From positions 124,001 to 188,000 of the forward strand of contig JADGJC010000005.1 in assembly GCA_027596075.1 (NCBI GenBank): 64,000 nt of DNA, written 5' to 3'. The DNA is from Rhizophlyctis rosea (lineage: Eukaryota; Chytridiomycota; Chytridiomycetes; Rhizophlyctidales; Rhizophlyctidaceae). Positions 48,289 through 60,927 of this stretch are shown in pieces. The translations under genes and the position numbers were made by a program. The notes beneath the pieces were generated by a model. That model worked only from the letters and a program-made list of their open reading frames with translations. It was not told the origin of the DNA and searched no databases. Positions within the stretch are counted from its first letter, which is position 1, and every line of letters begins with the position of its first letter.

Positions 48289-48974
48289 AGTGCTAGCAGG
48301 TATATGTTTGCTATCCCACTATCCGCCTCATGCTCATGCTAATGCTCTGACTTCAGGTCGACCCTACCCATTACTATCGACGCTCTCTGGCTCCCGTGAA
48401 GACCAGCAAGACGAGGCGTGTTCCTTCTCAGGTGTTAGGTCCTCCCTCTCAGAGATCGCTTTGAGAGGGCACCTTTGGGTTGAAAAGTGACCTTCGCCTG
48501 GTCAAAAGAAGGATAAATCGCTTCATTCGCCACACATGCGGGGAAACAGACACAGCCCAAACTGGACTTGTTCCTCTCCAATGCCTTGTGCTTCTCTCGG
48601 TTGCCAACGGAACCCACCTTGGGATTCTCTTTCTTCTCTTCGGGAAGTTTGGGAGCACGCTGCTTAGACTTTCCCGAGCCTCGGCGAGGGGGTCGTCTGC
48701 TTCTTTTGAAGTGGGAGCGGTGTGTCCGGCGGAGCCTGCTCGAGCCCATGGGGGTGTGTGTGTGCTGCGGCCTTTGCGTCGCCACGCTGAAAGGCGGCTG
48801 TGATTGTAAGTGGCCTTTTCAAACTTTCTTTCCCTCTTTATTACAAACATACTTACTCATTTCACTTTCTACAGTGCGTGTAGTCAGATCGTCTAGAGGA
48901 TCATACCGACCCACGGGCGCATCATCGGCGGGGTGCGTAAACTGTTTTTGCGTTTCCTACTGATGCATTCCCGT

Positions 48975-49035
48975 GTGGAATCCAAGCCGCAACGACCGTA
49001 AGAGCCGGTGGCTTTCCTCTTTCGGGGACAGCAAG
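48975..49035. repeat. Dispersed repeat, copy 2
   Basis: GTGGAATCCAAGCCGCAACG, then ACGACCGTAAGAGCCGGTGG and GGCTTTCCTC. It is related to the copy at 36416-36469. Confidence 0.65.
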
Positions 49036-49490
49036 CAAACACGTCATGAATATTGTATATTTCCGCCATTTACATGTGTAAGCGAATCTCATGCCGCGCA
49101 GCTTGATTCTGTACACACACTCACCATAAACCGCACCGCCGCACTAGTCCTCGGCGCCAACCTTCCGTATAATCTGACACAAGTCCGTCACAATTCGCTA
49201 TCCCATTTGTGAGCTCAAAGTAAGCTTCATCGCAATGCTTCGCATCGTGTCATCAAGTCATCTGATGACATGTACTGTTGCTTCGCAGTCTCCCGCTTCG
49301 TCGCTCGGCAACTTTTCTTGTGGGCCAAAGAGTCGATCACCCAGGTTCGTGAGAGAGGGCCATCCACTCCTCCATCCATCCATGTATTACACACCTTTCA
49401 CTAACCTTAAAAGATGTTTCCCCAGGCAACGACATCATACCTCCCGCCACTGGGTCACAGTATCGTTGCTCGAGTCAACTCTTCCGTAAG

Positions 49491-49762
49491 AGAGAGTGTG
49501 GTTAGTACTCACTCAGGGAGCCGTTGACGGTGGGTTCAGTGTGGTTTGTGCACCTTCGTGGTGCATCGACTGACATTGTCCATGTGCTTTTTGCACTAAC
49601 GGGCCGCCGGCTACCTGCGTTGGGGATTCACCACCACTCTCTGGAACGACTCTCTTCGCCCTGGCTGGGTAAGGTTCCATCGCTCATTCATTCATTCATC
49701 CACTTTTCGTGCGATACTAATAACCGCACTTCCATCCAGCACGAACACCCCCTCCACCGCTT
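49491..49762. repeat. Dispersed gene-like repeat, copy 1
   Basis: Shares ordered landmarks with 57464-57722: GAGAGTGTG, GGAGCCGT, CAGTGTGGTTT, ACCTGCGTTGGGGA, GGTAAGGTTCC, a CATTCATC/CATCCATC run, and CAGCACG. Both copies keep an apparent donor (GTAAGG) and acceptor (CCAG), so the family may derive from a spliced gene or element. Confidence 0.6.
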
Positions 49763-50522
49763 CACACCGATCGTTCGATTACCGCTTCCCCCTTTCCTCA
49801 AGGACCCTTCGATGAGGTACGTAACCTGCAAGTCGTACTAACGCGCCACCAACCTCTTGGGGGATGGAATCTACAAGACCTCACAATCTACACACCTGGG
49901 GCCTGTGAGGGAGCCATGACGGCTCCGTGGCCTTGCTGCGGTCCGCTTTTTGCGGGAGCGGGCGACCACCGGTGTAAAAACCTGGCCTAGTGTCGATAGG
50001 GTTGTGTTTGACGTGAGTTCCTGAACCGGGTTGTCTGTGGCAACTGCAGACCCGCGGGGGTTGGAATGGTGAGTCGATCAATGCCTTGTTTCGAAGATTG
50101 ATACCGGTCTCTAATTTTTGTTGTCTTTGCGCAGGACTCCATTCGGGGACTCCATCATCTCTCCTTTTCGGACGTCAGGCCAGGGTTGTTGGTTCTGAAT
50201 CAAGACAACGGTTGTACTCTTTTCAAATAGAAGTAACAGCAGCTCTCTCCATCAAAAAAAACGCAATAAAGATATTGAAAGTTGTTTACTATGAGGTTCC
50301 GCATGAAAGCCACCCGAAACGTGCTTTTTATATATTATCTGGTGTGTCGTTGTCGACCCGCCCTTTCCACTCAGAGGTATCTTACAAGAGAGAGAGAATA
50401 AATTACAAACAACATGGTAAAACAAAGCAGACAAACTCGGTATACACGCTCGGTTACGAGACAGAAAAAAACACCCCATCCCACTCCTTCCCAAGCACCC
50501 CACCCACCCCAACGAAAACACA

Positions 50523-52236
50523 TCACATAACAACACACCTCCCCCCATAATTCTTACTCGCCGCATCCAAAACGGCATTAACAAGCGCCCAAACCCCCTG
50601 CTTAACCGTCCCCACCGCCTCCCCCGCATGCGCCTTAACCGTCCTAACAGCATCCAAATCCTTCTCCATATCCATACTCGCCAAAATCCCCTCAACCCAC
50701 TCCATCCTCTTCCCCTCCCCATCCACAATCTGAATATCCCTAACACCAATAACGGCAGCACCTTGTCCCCATTCGCCCGTCATGAGACCGTTGACGGTGC
50801 CCGCAAAGGCGCCGCGGAGGACGCCACGCGCCATGCCGAAGAGACCCGAAATTGGACGCGCCATGACTTCGGGTATGATTTCTAGCGCGACGGGGAATGA
50901 GAGTGTGTCCGGTGATATGTGGATGTTGGATATCGTTCCTGTTGAGGCGAGGTTTCCGTTTAGGTAGACGGAGAAGCGGACGGATTGGATTGTGAGTGTT
51001 AGGGTGGGTGGGGCGGTGAAGTGGATCATCAGGCCTGTTGTTATTGATTGGAGGGAGGCGACTACGGGGAGGATTGTGAAGGTTGGGGAGGGGAAGAGGG
51101 ATTCGGCGCCTACGCGGAGGGGTTGGCGGGGTTTGGGGGGTGGGAGGGTGGGGGTTGTTGGGGGGAGGGGGAGGTCGGTTGCGAGGGGTGCGCGGGGTAT
51201 TAGGGGGTCTGTTATTGAGTAGGTGGGTTGGTCGTCGTCTGAGTTTGGTTGTTGGTCATCCTCGTTGGGATGATCGTCTTTGCTTTCTGGTTCGACTCCT
51301 ACTGTTCCGTCCTCCGAGTCGGGCGAGTCCACTGTCTCTGATCCGCCGTCTTTCAGACTCGTCCCGTTCTCCACCGGGGTCAAATCGATCTCGTCATCAT
51401 GTTCTTCAACTAATGTGCCGTCATGCCCCAGGTGTCCTTCCACTCGTTTCGCATGGTATTTTTTGGTCAGCACGTCGACTTCTGCCTCGTATTCCTCCTT
51501 TGATGCTTGTTCAATGGCGGCTTTTGCTTGGGCCTCAGCAAGTTCAGCCGCTTCGATGGCAGCCTTCTCTTCTGCTTGATATCTGGCTTGAGCAGCCGCC
51601 GCATCAACTGTATAGCAAATGTTTGTGAACCAGATGCATTATGTGTCTGTATCATGGGCCTAATAGACACCTACCACGCAGCTTCCCGACATTCATCTCT
51701 TTCTGAAGCACGAGGTTGTCAAGGAACAGGTAACCCCACAGATGAACACTGGTGACTGTGATAGTCACACGCATCGTAATCCTATCCACCTCCTTCGCAC
51801 CACCAATCTCCACCCGCCTCAACAACGTCTTGACCTTCTCCAAACCCACAAACTCCACTTCCAAATTCTCCTGATTCACAACCACATCAGCCGTCCCCAC
51901 CACATTAACCGGATCCGAAAGCCTAATCTCCGCTATTGGTTCTCCATCGCCCGCATCAGCAATCTGTACTGTGGAAACTGAGGCACGAGCTTCAAGGAAC
52001 CAGAGAAACGGGGGCGGCTTTGATTTTACGACGAGGGCATTGAAGCGGACTTGCACGCCGCGTGGGGTGAAGTGGAGGATTTCGAGTTGTTGGATGGAGA
52101 GGAGGCGGTTGACTGGAGCGGTGCGGAAAGCGCGTCGTATTTGCTCTGGGATGAAGTGTGTGCGGGCTTGACTGAAGAGGACGTAGAGGAAGACGAGTAG
52201 GAGGGCTATGGATACTATGAGTTGGACAATTGTCAT
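50523..52236 (-). CDS. Single-pass membrane protein with LEA/DUF3712-like domains
   Basis: ATG 52236 starts an N-terminal anchor, IVQLIVSIALLLVFLYVLF. A beta-rich region follows (IQQLEILHFTPRGVQVRFNA, STVQIADAGDGEPIAEIRLS, EVDRITMRVTITVTSVHLWG). An intron at about 51676-51608 joins an Ala/Glu coiled coil (AAIEAAELAEAQAKAAIEQA), an Asp/Pro-rich linker, and a second beta region (FTILPVVASLQSITTGLMIHF, TLTIQSVRFSVYLNGNLAS). The C-terminus is amphipathic and ends in CVVM, which resembles a CaaX prenylation site. Fungal DUF3712 proteins have this layout, and their role is unknown. About 490 residues. Confidence 0.65.
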
Positions 52237-52947
52237 TTGTACGGTTCAGAGTAATTGGGGTTTTGGCTACGTCCCACGCGTAGCTGTCCGTTTCTGGCGA
52301 GCACGAGACAAGCAGTAGTGAGTTGAGGATGGCCGAATGGAAGAAGCAGGTGATAAGTTGAAACGCGCGTGGGAAGGTGAAAGGGGCTTTGCAAACACCA
52401 ACCTAGCGAACACGATCGTGGGAAAGATGCGTACACTCGCCGTGTACACCGACTTGTGAATAACTTACAGTTATATTGAACGCAAGTTAAGGTCTGTAAC
52501 AACTTGAAGAAGCTCAGCGCTTGGATCCTCTATGCAATTGTGAACTAGATATGCAGGGCCTAATAGACAATGTTTGCATACGGGGGGAAGGGAAAAGGTC
52601 ATGAGGTCCTTCATGCCATCTGATGTCCCATTCGCCATTCGCCTGTCTTGAAGAGGTTTCAAAATTAGATACATGACGCAACCACGTGTCTGAACCCAAA
52701 AAAGGTCAGATTGTGGATCGCTTATGTAACGGGTGCCGTTGCTTATGCCATAACTGTGATATACACTTCTGCCTTGACTGCGCATTCATTATCAGGCACG
52801 AAATAAGGTTTCCCCCCTTCCAAAGTTTTTTCCCCAAGGAATCCAAGGAGTTTCTGACTGCCCTTCTAGCCCTTCTTTTACTCTTCCGCAAATTCCGGCC
52901 AAATCCAACTGTAGCCAGCTCTACATGAGTGTGAAGGACAGTCCAAG
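52237..52947. other. Divergent intergenic region
   Basis: About 710 bp between divergent membrane-protein genes. Short ORFs on the minus strand are unsupported. No repeat or RNA gene noted. Confidence 0.4.
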
Positions 52948-54592
52948 ATGTCCAACACCGGCTATAAAGCCTTTCCCTATGAAGAACCCCACACCACCAC
53001 AATCCTGACCACAGCATCCTTCATCTACCTCCTCAACATGGTCCACCACCTCCTAGACACAACCCTCCACTGCGGACTAGTAGGCCAAGTAAGATTCACA
53101 TTGTCAGTTTCTACCTCCCGACCAATCTCGACCCCCTAACGACTCAAGATCCTCATAGGAATCATATACGGCACACCTCTCGGCAACATCCTCTCCCACC
53201 CCCTCCAACAATCAATCGTCGAACTAGGATACATAGGCCTAATCCTCCTAGTCTACCACGGCGGTCTAAACACATCTCTCAAACCCCTCCTATCAGATCT
53301 CCCACTATCCCTCCTAACAGCCCTGACGGGACTCATCCTCCCAATCGCCCTATCATACCTCCTCATCCCACTCACGAACGCAACACCTATACAATGCTTT
53401 GCAGCGGGTGCAGCGCTCTCCGCAACGTCCCTTGGGACGACGTTCAGTATACTCACTGCGGCCCAGCTCACGGTTACGCGGCTGGGAGTGGTGTTAACCA
53501 GTGCGGCTATGATTGACGATGTGATTGGATTGGTCATGATACAGATTGTTGCTTCTCTTGGCACGTCTTCAGCTTCATCTACAGGAGCGGTTGTGGGACG
53601 GGGTTTGGGCGCCACTGTTGGGTTGGTGGTTGTTGCCATCATCGGAGCGGTCCTGCTGCGCAAGTTATCTACATGCACCCTTCCAAGACAGTGGATGCAG
53701 AAGAGTGGAATCGCTCTCCTACTGCACACCATCATAGTACTGGGCTTCGTCAGCATCGCAGGATATGCCGGCGCATCGGTCCTATTTGCGGCCTTTTTGG
53801 CAGGGTTCATCATCACATGGGGGTTGGATAATGACGACCATCAAGGCAAATGGGTCACTGGAATAGATGTGTATGAACTCTACCTATCTAAACTGGCAGA
53901 CTGGCTACTCCTACCATTTTTCTTCGTAAGTGCTGAAATAACTGTCATTGGTACTTGTTTTTGCCACAGTAAACATCAAGCCTCACACAATTTTCCTTTT
54001 CGTATATCCAGGCATCAATAGGTTTCTCAATACCCATCACCAGCATGTTTCGTGGGTCGACGGTCTGGCGGGGCATTGTGTATTCTGTTCTGATGACGGT
54101 GGGGAAAATGGCAACGGGTATATGGCTCCTGTTTGTGCGGGGGCGACTGTTACTGGCTATGCCGAAGGATTCATTGCAGGGTGTGGAGGAACATTCGAGT
54201 GAGGTGGAGTTGGAGTTGGAGCTTCAGGTAGGTAGCATAATCACGGGTGCTTTGGAGCGATGGTTCTCGTCTACGATTCGATGGGCACTGTATGGAAAAT
54301 CGTGATGCGCCAATACCCACCTTTTACCCCAAAACCACAGACAACCCCACCCTCTCCATCCACAACCCCACCACCCGCCCTTCCTCCCCCACCACACCAC
54401 CTCCTCCCAGCAACAATTTTCGGCCTCGCCATGGTCGCCCGGGGCGAAATTGCATTCCTCATCGCGTCCGTCGCGGAACGACGAGGAGTCTTTGCAGGCA
54501 ATGACGATATATACCTGGTGATTGTGTGGGCTGCAGTTGTGTGTACGGTTTTGGGACCTGTTGTTGTTGGGTGGTTGGTTAGGAGGGTTTGA
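52948..54592 (+). CDS. CPA-type monovalent cation/H+ antiporter
   Basis: Multi-pass exchanger of Na+ or K+ for protons. ATG 52948; exons break near 53089, 53925 and 54228. Helices include IVELGYIGLILLVYHGGL, LLTALTGLILPIALSYLL, TSLGTTFSILTAAQL, and the ion-binding Asp pair in SAAMIDDVIGLVMIQIVA, characteristic of CPA-fold exchangers. Later helices: ALLLHTIIVLGFVSIAGYAG, ADWLLLPFFF joined to ASIGFSIPI, and ATIFGLAMVARGEIAFLIAS near the end, with the conserved Arg-Gly-Glu. About 490 residues and no long C-terminal regulatory domain. Location (plasma membrane, vacuole or endosome) cannot be told. Confidence 0.82.
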
Positions 54593-54861
54593 GGATCGTA
54601 GATGGGGCAAGAACTTGGGTCGTGAGGGTTACAAAGTGATGTAGACAATGCTAGCTGTCAATGCTTCGCGGAACGGAAGTTTGTATGTAACTGTACCATG
54701 AAAGATATACGATGTCGGATGGGCCCCGAAATAACACTGCTGTGGTTGATTCAAAACGGGCGCATATCTGTAACAGTGGCTTCTATTCCAAAACCTTCAA
54801 AACCTATTTCAAAACCTTACATACACCACCAAAAAGGCACACCCAAAACTGGATTCACTTC
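54593..54861. other. Convergent 3' flank
   Basis: About 270 bp between convergent genes. Nothing else is seen. Confidence 0.35.
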
Positions 54862-56517
54862 TCATGACCCCTTCGGCACGAGCTTAGCTTTACTAAGTAA
54901 AGAGTCTTTGAGAGCTTTCATTTTTTTCGCTAGGTCGTCAGGATCATCCTAAATGATTTCCGAAGGGCAGTGTTATACGGATTTGCCATGATCCAGATTT
55001 GCCCAAATGGTATTAACACCAAACAAAACCTGCACTAACCTTAGACCCACCTACCCCATTCGCCCCATTCACTCCCACCGCCGTCGAACCGCCCCCAGCA
55101 GCAGGCATGATAGTTCCCAACACCTTATTAACCCCACGCGCATCCTTCGAAAGCTTCTGCGGCAGCGCCGGCATAACCGCCGAAGATACATGTCCAGCCG
55201 CCGTCCTAGTAACAACCGTCACGGGCGGCGTCTCATGCAACGTAGGGTTCTCATGAGTTTCTCGATTTGGCTGGTTGAAATGGAATGCGGCCCAGGCTGG
55301 AGAATAGGTTTCGAGTTGGATTAAGCGGTCTTCAAGGGCTTTTAGGCGGGTGTAGACGTCGAGGGGGACCGGTGATACTGTGAGGTGATTCGCCGTAATT
55401 TCAGCCTGATGTAACACTATCCAAAAAAGAGAACAAGCTGATCCCCTACCAAACTCCACATTCAAATGCTTTTGCACAGCATTAAGTCGTTCCTCCACTC
55501 CGGGCGGTATTGCGCCCACCTTGCCTCTCGTGGTTGTTATACCATCTTCCCCGTCGCCTCCTTCTCGATGAGTCGACCGCGCCAACGGACCAGATTCGTT
55601 GTGCACGACATTTAGTTTCATTTGGATTGTCCTGTTTAGTTCGGCGGCGTCCACTCTTGCGCAGGTTACGTCTAACAAGGGGGATGGTGAGTAATGACTG
55701 GCATGAGAGGGTTGGAGCATAGGCGTTTACCTGCGTCATGCGGTTTTGTGAACTCCAAACGGTTACTTTCGTCTATTTGCTTCCGTTTCGAGTGGATGAG
55801 GTCGTCGATCTTCTGGTCAACCTGAGCATGCAAAAGATGTTCATAACCTTGATTTGGCCTATTTTCCGAACGCCCCTTTTTGGTGCACGTACATCTGACT
55901 TGGAACCGGTTATTTGCACAATTTCCGGGTCAAGTTTGACAACCTTTGCACTTGATGCTATGAGCGGTCGCGTGCAATGAGTGTCTTCAATATTCTGCTA
56001 AGAATCCACAATTTTAATTGCAACACCCACCTTCATCGTTACCGACCTCATCATATTTCCGCTTCCTTCCGCCAGCGGGAGGGAGTTTTAAGAGTCTGTA
56101 CTGAGTAGCGATATCCTAATGACAACGGAGCCAATCATGAATGCGTCCGTATGGTCCAACTCAAACGGATATCATCGCACCTGCACAGCCTTAACGAACG
56201 CGTGCTGTGAGGCGGCGAGGTCTGGGGGGAGAGTTGGAGGCAAAGTAGGAGGGGTCGGAAACCCTAAGCCTAACTACACGACGTAAGAGCGTCAGCGGTT
56301 GAGTGACTCCGATGGGGTAACAGGACCCAACCAACGCTGCCTCACCCCACTAGCTCACCCGCTGCAAAAACTCGTTCATTGCAACCAGGAGGGCCTCCGC
56401 AGCCTTCGTGACTCGGGCGGTTTGGTCATATTCCGTTACTTCTAGTGGTACCTCTGGTGCAGAACTGGAAGTGGAGTGCACTGCTGGGTCTGGCGCGCGC
56501 ATCGAAGTTGCCTCCAT
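54862..56517 (-). CDS. MBIP: MBIP-like protein (ATAC-complex subunit family)
   Basis: MBIP is a coiled-coil subunit of the ATAC histone acetyltransferase complex in animals. ATG 56517 (MEATSMRAPDPAV) starts an N-terminal region with AAEALLVAMNEFLQR. A later exon has VDQKIDDLIHSKRKQIDESN, the conserved MBIP motif, followed by CARVDAAELNRTIQMKLNVV. Then come EERLNAVQKHLNV and VYTRLKALEDRLIQLETYSP with AWAAFHF, the hallmark LEDRI-LE-SPE block of MBIP. The last exon, after a GTTAGT intron at about 55038-54951, ends DDPDDLAKKMKALKDSLLSK and stops at 54862. Exon boundaries in the N-terminal half are approximate. Confidence 0.66.
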
Positions 56518-58811
56518 CGTGTGGGAGTTCAGGGTGATGTTCACCTGGAGTGGGATGAGTGTGAAGAATGCTATTTTTGAGGACAGTGCAGTAACGGACA
56601 ACCGCCTTGGGGGCACAGCACAAAGTGGCGTTGATCAAGCCCCATCTGACTGTGCCACAATGGCAGGTCACCAAAACCCGCCCAACTCCGATTCACTCCC
56701 ACTCTTCTTCTTTGTCTTCCTAACTTCATCCTCTCCGAAAATCAAGATCGGCCAATTCTCACTCCTCGACTTTAACACGCACCACCACACACCTTTCAAT
56801 CAACACCACCCAAGACCACGACATCGACCTGTGAAGAGGTGGGGCATCATACTGATAAGTGCCCGAAGCCGCTGAAGGCTGGCACGAATCATGCTGAAGC
56901 AAATGGGGGGACAGCAAGTCCACGGAATACAAGAGTCAACCAAGCTTTGTGGAGGATCCTGCAAGTTCAACGGTAGGTCGGTGGGACCCAATAGTGGCCA
57001 TGGAGCAATGGGGAGGACAAGGGGTGCAGACTGGATGATTCGAAGTGCCCTTTTTAGGATACCACTAGACCCGCCCACCTTACGGGGAGGAATTTCATGA
57101 CGCGGTTGGTTTCGCTCCCATGCGCTGGTGACATCGCGGCAAAATTGTCATTGCCGTAATGTCATTATGGTTAGTCGCTGAGGACGTGCCGTCATTTGGG
57201 ATAGTCACTCGTCCACCGTGCTCCTCACTTTTGGGCTTCCGTCTCGTTGGCAAGGCGCTGTTGTTTTGTGTGCGTTGATCCTCTCTTTCTTTCTACGATT
57301 CATCCAGCCATCTTCCCATCCAAGAATATAGAATAGTCGAATACTCCCCGTCCCCGCATCCCCTTTGTACAATCTACTTCCATCTCGCTTGGGCTCACAT
57401 TCACCAACTCCGTCACATCTACTACCCACACTCGCTCGGCTGGAGGACGTTAAGGTGCACAAAAGAGAGTGTGATAGTACCCACAGAGGAGCCGTAGCTG
57501 GTGGTTACAGTGTGGTTTCTGCACTTCGTGTGCATTGCCCGTTCATTGGCCTCGTCCTTTTTGGACTCTTTTCCGCCGGTAACCTGCGTTGGGGAAAATC
57601 ACTACTCTTTGGACTTCTCTCCTTCTATAACTGGTAAGGTTCCTTGTCATCCATCCATCCATCCATCCTCGTGCACATTGATACTAACTTCTCTTCCAGC
57701 CAGCACGGACTGTACACCGCTTTCTCTTCCCCCCCTTCATATCTTCCATACACCAATCCGCAACATTGCACAATGACATACTCTTTTCTCCACGAACTCA
57801 AACACATACATCCACCGGCATCTCTCCCTAATTCAATCGTACGATCTCTCCTCTGTAAGTATCGGCGTCATATACATTTCTGATTTGGGGGGGTAATTCA
57901 CTGGAAGTGTGCCCGAACTCGTAAATTGCAAGTGCACCATCCGAGTTGTTGATCTTGGATGGGTGGAACCGCTCACACCACTCCTTGCGGGGAATGGTTG
58001 ATCCTGCCGTATTCCTTTGGCGAAAGAAGAGTCGGGCGGGTGGCCGCTTTTTAGCAAGGTGTTTTACTTACCGTCCGGAGTGACTCTAGTCCACCATTTC
58101 TTTTGACATTTTACTATTACCTTTCGCCTCTTCCTCACCCCCATCCATACAAGGAACTGCGGAGAACTCCCAACACACTGGACAATGCACATATTGGTGG
58201 ATACTTTTGTTTTGGGTGACTGATGCGATCGACAATGTCGCGAGCATGTGGTATGTCGAGCGCATGGCAACTCCCATCCCTGTTTGTGTGTCGTGTCTTT
58301 TTGTGCTCACACCTTTCGAATTGTCCATCCTCCCCTTCAGTATATCAAAGAAGCAAATAGAATGGGCGTGTACTTTGAATTATCTGTGGCGTATCACTTC
58401 GTGTGGGGAGGAAGCTCTATTGTGGCATTTCCAACTGTCGTATATCAATATAACTTCTTTGCCTAACTATTGACGGGCACAATCTCGCGCTCTCGACGAA
58501 CGCAATTCGTTGCCGTTGCTTCTTGCGAAGATAATGAGTGTCGTGACTTCCACCACAAACTGAAACCTGTAGGTTTCATTGCATTCGTGGCATGGTGGAC
58601 GGACCCTCTGTTTGGTGCATACCATCTGCACTTCCTCCAACTCCTCATCGCCATTGTACAATCAAAAAAAAGTTTCTATTCATCATCAACATATCGCTAA
58701 TATACAAAACTAAAACATAAATATACAATACGAGAGTTCTATGGAAATGCAAGTCCCTCCATCTAAACCTCTCGAAGATCACCGATACTGCAGGGTAAAC
58801 AACAGTCGTTT
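56518..58811. other. Long intergenic with a repeat copy and orphan exons
   Basis: About 2.3 kb. It contains the second copy of the dispersed repeat. Just beyond it an ATG at about 57772 opens MTYSFLHELKHIHPPASLP before a GTAAGT donor, which may be a first exon of an unknown gene. On the minus strand around 58670-58090 two fragments with Cys pairs (PPCHECNETYRFQFVVEV and QYVHCPVCWEF) suggest a decayed or unresolved zinc-containing gene. Neither can be modelled. Confidence 0.4.
57464..57722. repeat. Dispersed gene-like repeat, copy 2
   Basis: Counterpart of 49491-49762 with the same order of landmarks, including GGTAAGGTTCC followed by CATCCATCC and a CCAGCCAGCACG acceptor-like site. Same orientation, about 8 kb apart. 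Confidence 0.6.
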
Positions 58812-60388
58812 TCAGAAGTTTGAATTTGACTTGTGTGTTGTGACGTATATGGCGATGGCGATGGCGATGATGATCAGGATGACGATGACGACTGCTAGGA
58901 TGATTCGTTGTGTCTGGTGTTGAGAAGTGGGACAGGTTCAGTCATGACAGGGCGGTGATAAGTCGCAGTATGGTGCATGTTCCCAAATATACATACCCTT
59001 CGGCTGCTGACCCGGTGGTTAACCGCGTATCCCATTTCGATGTTTCCGCGTTCGACGTGTCTGTTTCGATTGTCCGATGTTGAGAAAGTGACTCAAATAA
59101 GGCTTTACGGATCGCCCGTCGCAAGACTTACACAACAGTATCCTCAACCTTCTCCTCAATTGTGTTGATAGTGATCTGCACACGAAAAACACCCCTGTCA
59201 ATTACCCAAATCGACGACCAGCACGACATGAGCCCCCCACAAACCTGCTGCTCAGTCAACATCTGCTGCATCTCCTGCGTCAACTCGAACAACTCCACCA
59301 ACGCCGCTTCAATCTGTTGGATCTGGTTGTGGCGTACGTTGACTTCTTCCAGGGCGCGTTTTTGTTCTCCGACGCGTGATGAGAGGAGCTGCGATGGGAG
59401 ATTGGTTCAATCAGTTTCTCTTTGCGATCAATCCGTATCGTCCTTAAAACTTTACCTCACTAGTAAAAATTTGCTGATTCCCTTGCAAGACCACACCCTG
59501 AATTTCCTCCGCCGACGCTCCCGGTCGCACTACAACAAACATGATCAACACTCCAACATTCTTTCCCCAAACAAACCACCAAACCAACATACCAATCCTA
59601 TACTGCCTCTCCAACCTCTCCCTCATCTGCGCCTTAACCCTCTGCTGAACAGTCTGGTACTCATTCGCGACCTTCATCAACTTTTCCGCAAGGACGCCTT
59701 CCTGTGCTCGGTGCGTGCGCGCGATGGAGGTGTTGCCGAGGCGGTGGGTGGTTTCGCGCATTGCTGGCGAGGGTTTGGTGAGTTTTTGCAAGTTTGTCCT
59801 GATTGTTTTGGTGAGTACTTACTCCGGATCTCGCCTCGCAGCTGGCGAATGAGAATTTGCGTCTCCTCGGTGACGCGAGTTAGAAGGCCTTGGTTTTCTA
59901 TGTAGAATTGGGAAGATGGTAAGGCAAGTGGATGAGGGCCGCCTGGGAATGTAAACAAACACAGGGGTACATGTAAACAAAACGGGCAGTGTCCACCAAC
60001 CCCTACCATTGATATCAATAGCAGACAAACTCGCATACTCCAATCTCTCAATCTCGGCAATGTTACGACGCACAACTTCGATCCTTGCCTTCATCGACTC
60101 AACCTGTCACCGAGAATCGTCGGTATGTCAAACACCCTTGTTCTCCGCAATTTTGAAACCATGATGAAAGACACGAGCGCATACCTGGTTCCAGTAAAGC
60201 GAATCATCCTCCATCGAGCCCGCTAGGAGACCTTCCCTTTCGAGTCTGATTTCTTGCATGGGATATTGGGAGTCCTGTGAACGAGGCGCAAGGGTTTCAG
60301 CATTCACTCAACTAGAACATTTTCCTTTTCCCCGTCACAGCGACCATACCCCTCCTCCAAGCTCTTTGGTTCTGTCGCGGCCGGCCAT
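58812..60388 (-). CDS. SSO1: Qa-SNARE, plasma-membrane syntaxin (Sso1/syntaxin-1 type)
   Basis: Target-membrane SNARE for exocytosis. Exon 1 is ATG 60388 with MAGRDRTKELGGG, joined after an intron to DSQYPMQEIRLEREGLL. The Habc bundle includes VESMKARIEVVRRNIAEIER, GLLTRVTEETQILIRQLRGE, and EYQTVQQRVKAQMRERLERQ. Then come YRIVRPGASAEEIQGVV and GNQQIFTSE, as in Sso1. The SNARE motif is RHNQIQQIEAALVELFELTQ with the central Gln in MLTEQQ, continuing ITINTIEEKVEDTVVHVERGN. The C-terminal anchor is RIILAVVIVILIIIAIAIAI with a short tail; stop at 58814-58812. About nine exons, several very short. All junctions used keep frame and match the family. Confidence 0.85.
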
Positions 60389-60927
60389 TTTGTTTTTGAG
60401 TTCTGGGTTTTGGCGCGTTGCGTGCTGTTTACGAAAGGTTTTGGGACTGCACTGGAATGGAATTGAGTTTGGGAGCAAGCAAGCAGGAGCAAGCTGCAGC
60501 TTGCTGTTTTTGAAGGACCCAGATTGTGGCTGACTTGTTGTCGCACAGCGCGCGATGCACAGCCTTGATGTGATACAAGGTAACACGCATGTACCGTGTC
60601 AATGGCTTTTAAGGGAAGGCAGAGCTCCGAAATGAAGTTGATATTGCCTAGAAGGGCATATATGATGTGGCCTGAGAAGGTAAAGTGGAAATCTTCGACT
60701 TGGCAAGGTTGGCAGGTTGGATGCATTGAGACCTATTGGGATGTCAAGGAACTACAAAAATGGAACAGCGAAGGCTTCCGGATTCTCAATACTCAAAGAC
60801 AGCCCGCCACGACGGATGGCAAAACATATCGAACCAAAATGACGCATGCAAGGGCGAGACAATACTCGGTAGTGAACGATCGCCCACATCAAAAGTCTCA
60901 TTGGGAAAAGTCCAATCATAAAAGTCC
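60389..60927. other. Short intergenic with an 18-bp palindrome
   Basis: About 540 bp between the syntaxin and the CEP43-like gene. A perfect palindrome AGCAAGCTGCAGCTTGCT lies at 60488-60505, about 100 bp upstream of the syntaxin ATG. Plus-strand ORFs here are antisense shadows. Confidence 0.45.

Larger units (their letters stand above)
48289..50522. other. Accessory region with dispersed repeats
   Basis: About 2.2 kb. Possible continuation exons of the triple-exon candidate lie at 48357-48431. Dispersed repeats at 48975-49035 and 49491-49762 are annotated separately. The other ORFs are unsupported. Confidence 0.4.

Noticed and set aside
58090..58670. Possible RPA-like zinc-containing OB-fold fragments (CHECNETYRFQF, CPVCWEF)
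   Set aside because: The order of the pieces on the strand does not match an RPA C-terminal domain and no gene model joins them; left as unresolved.
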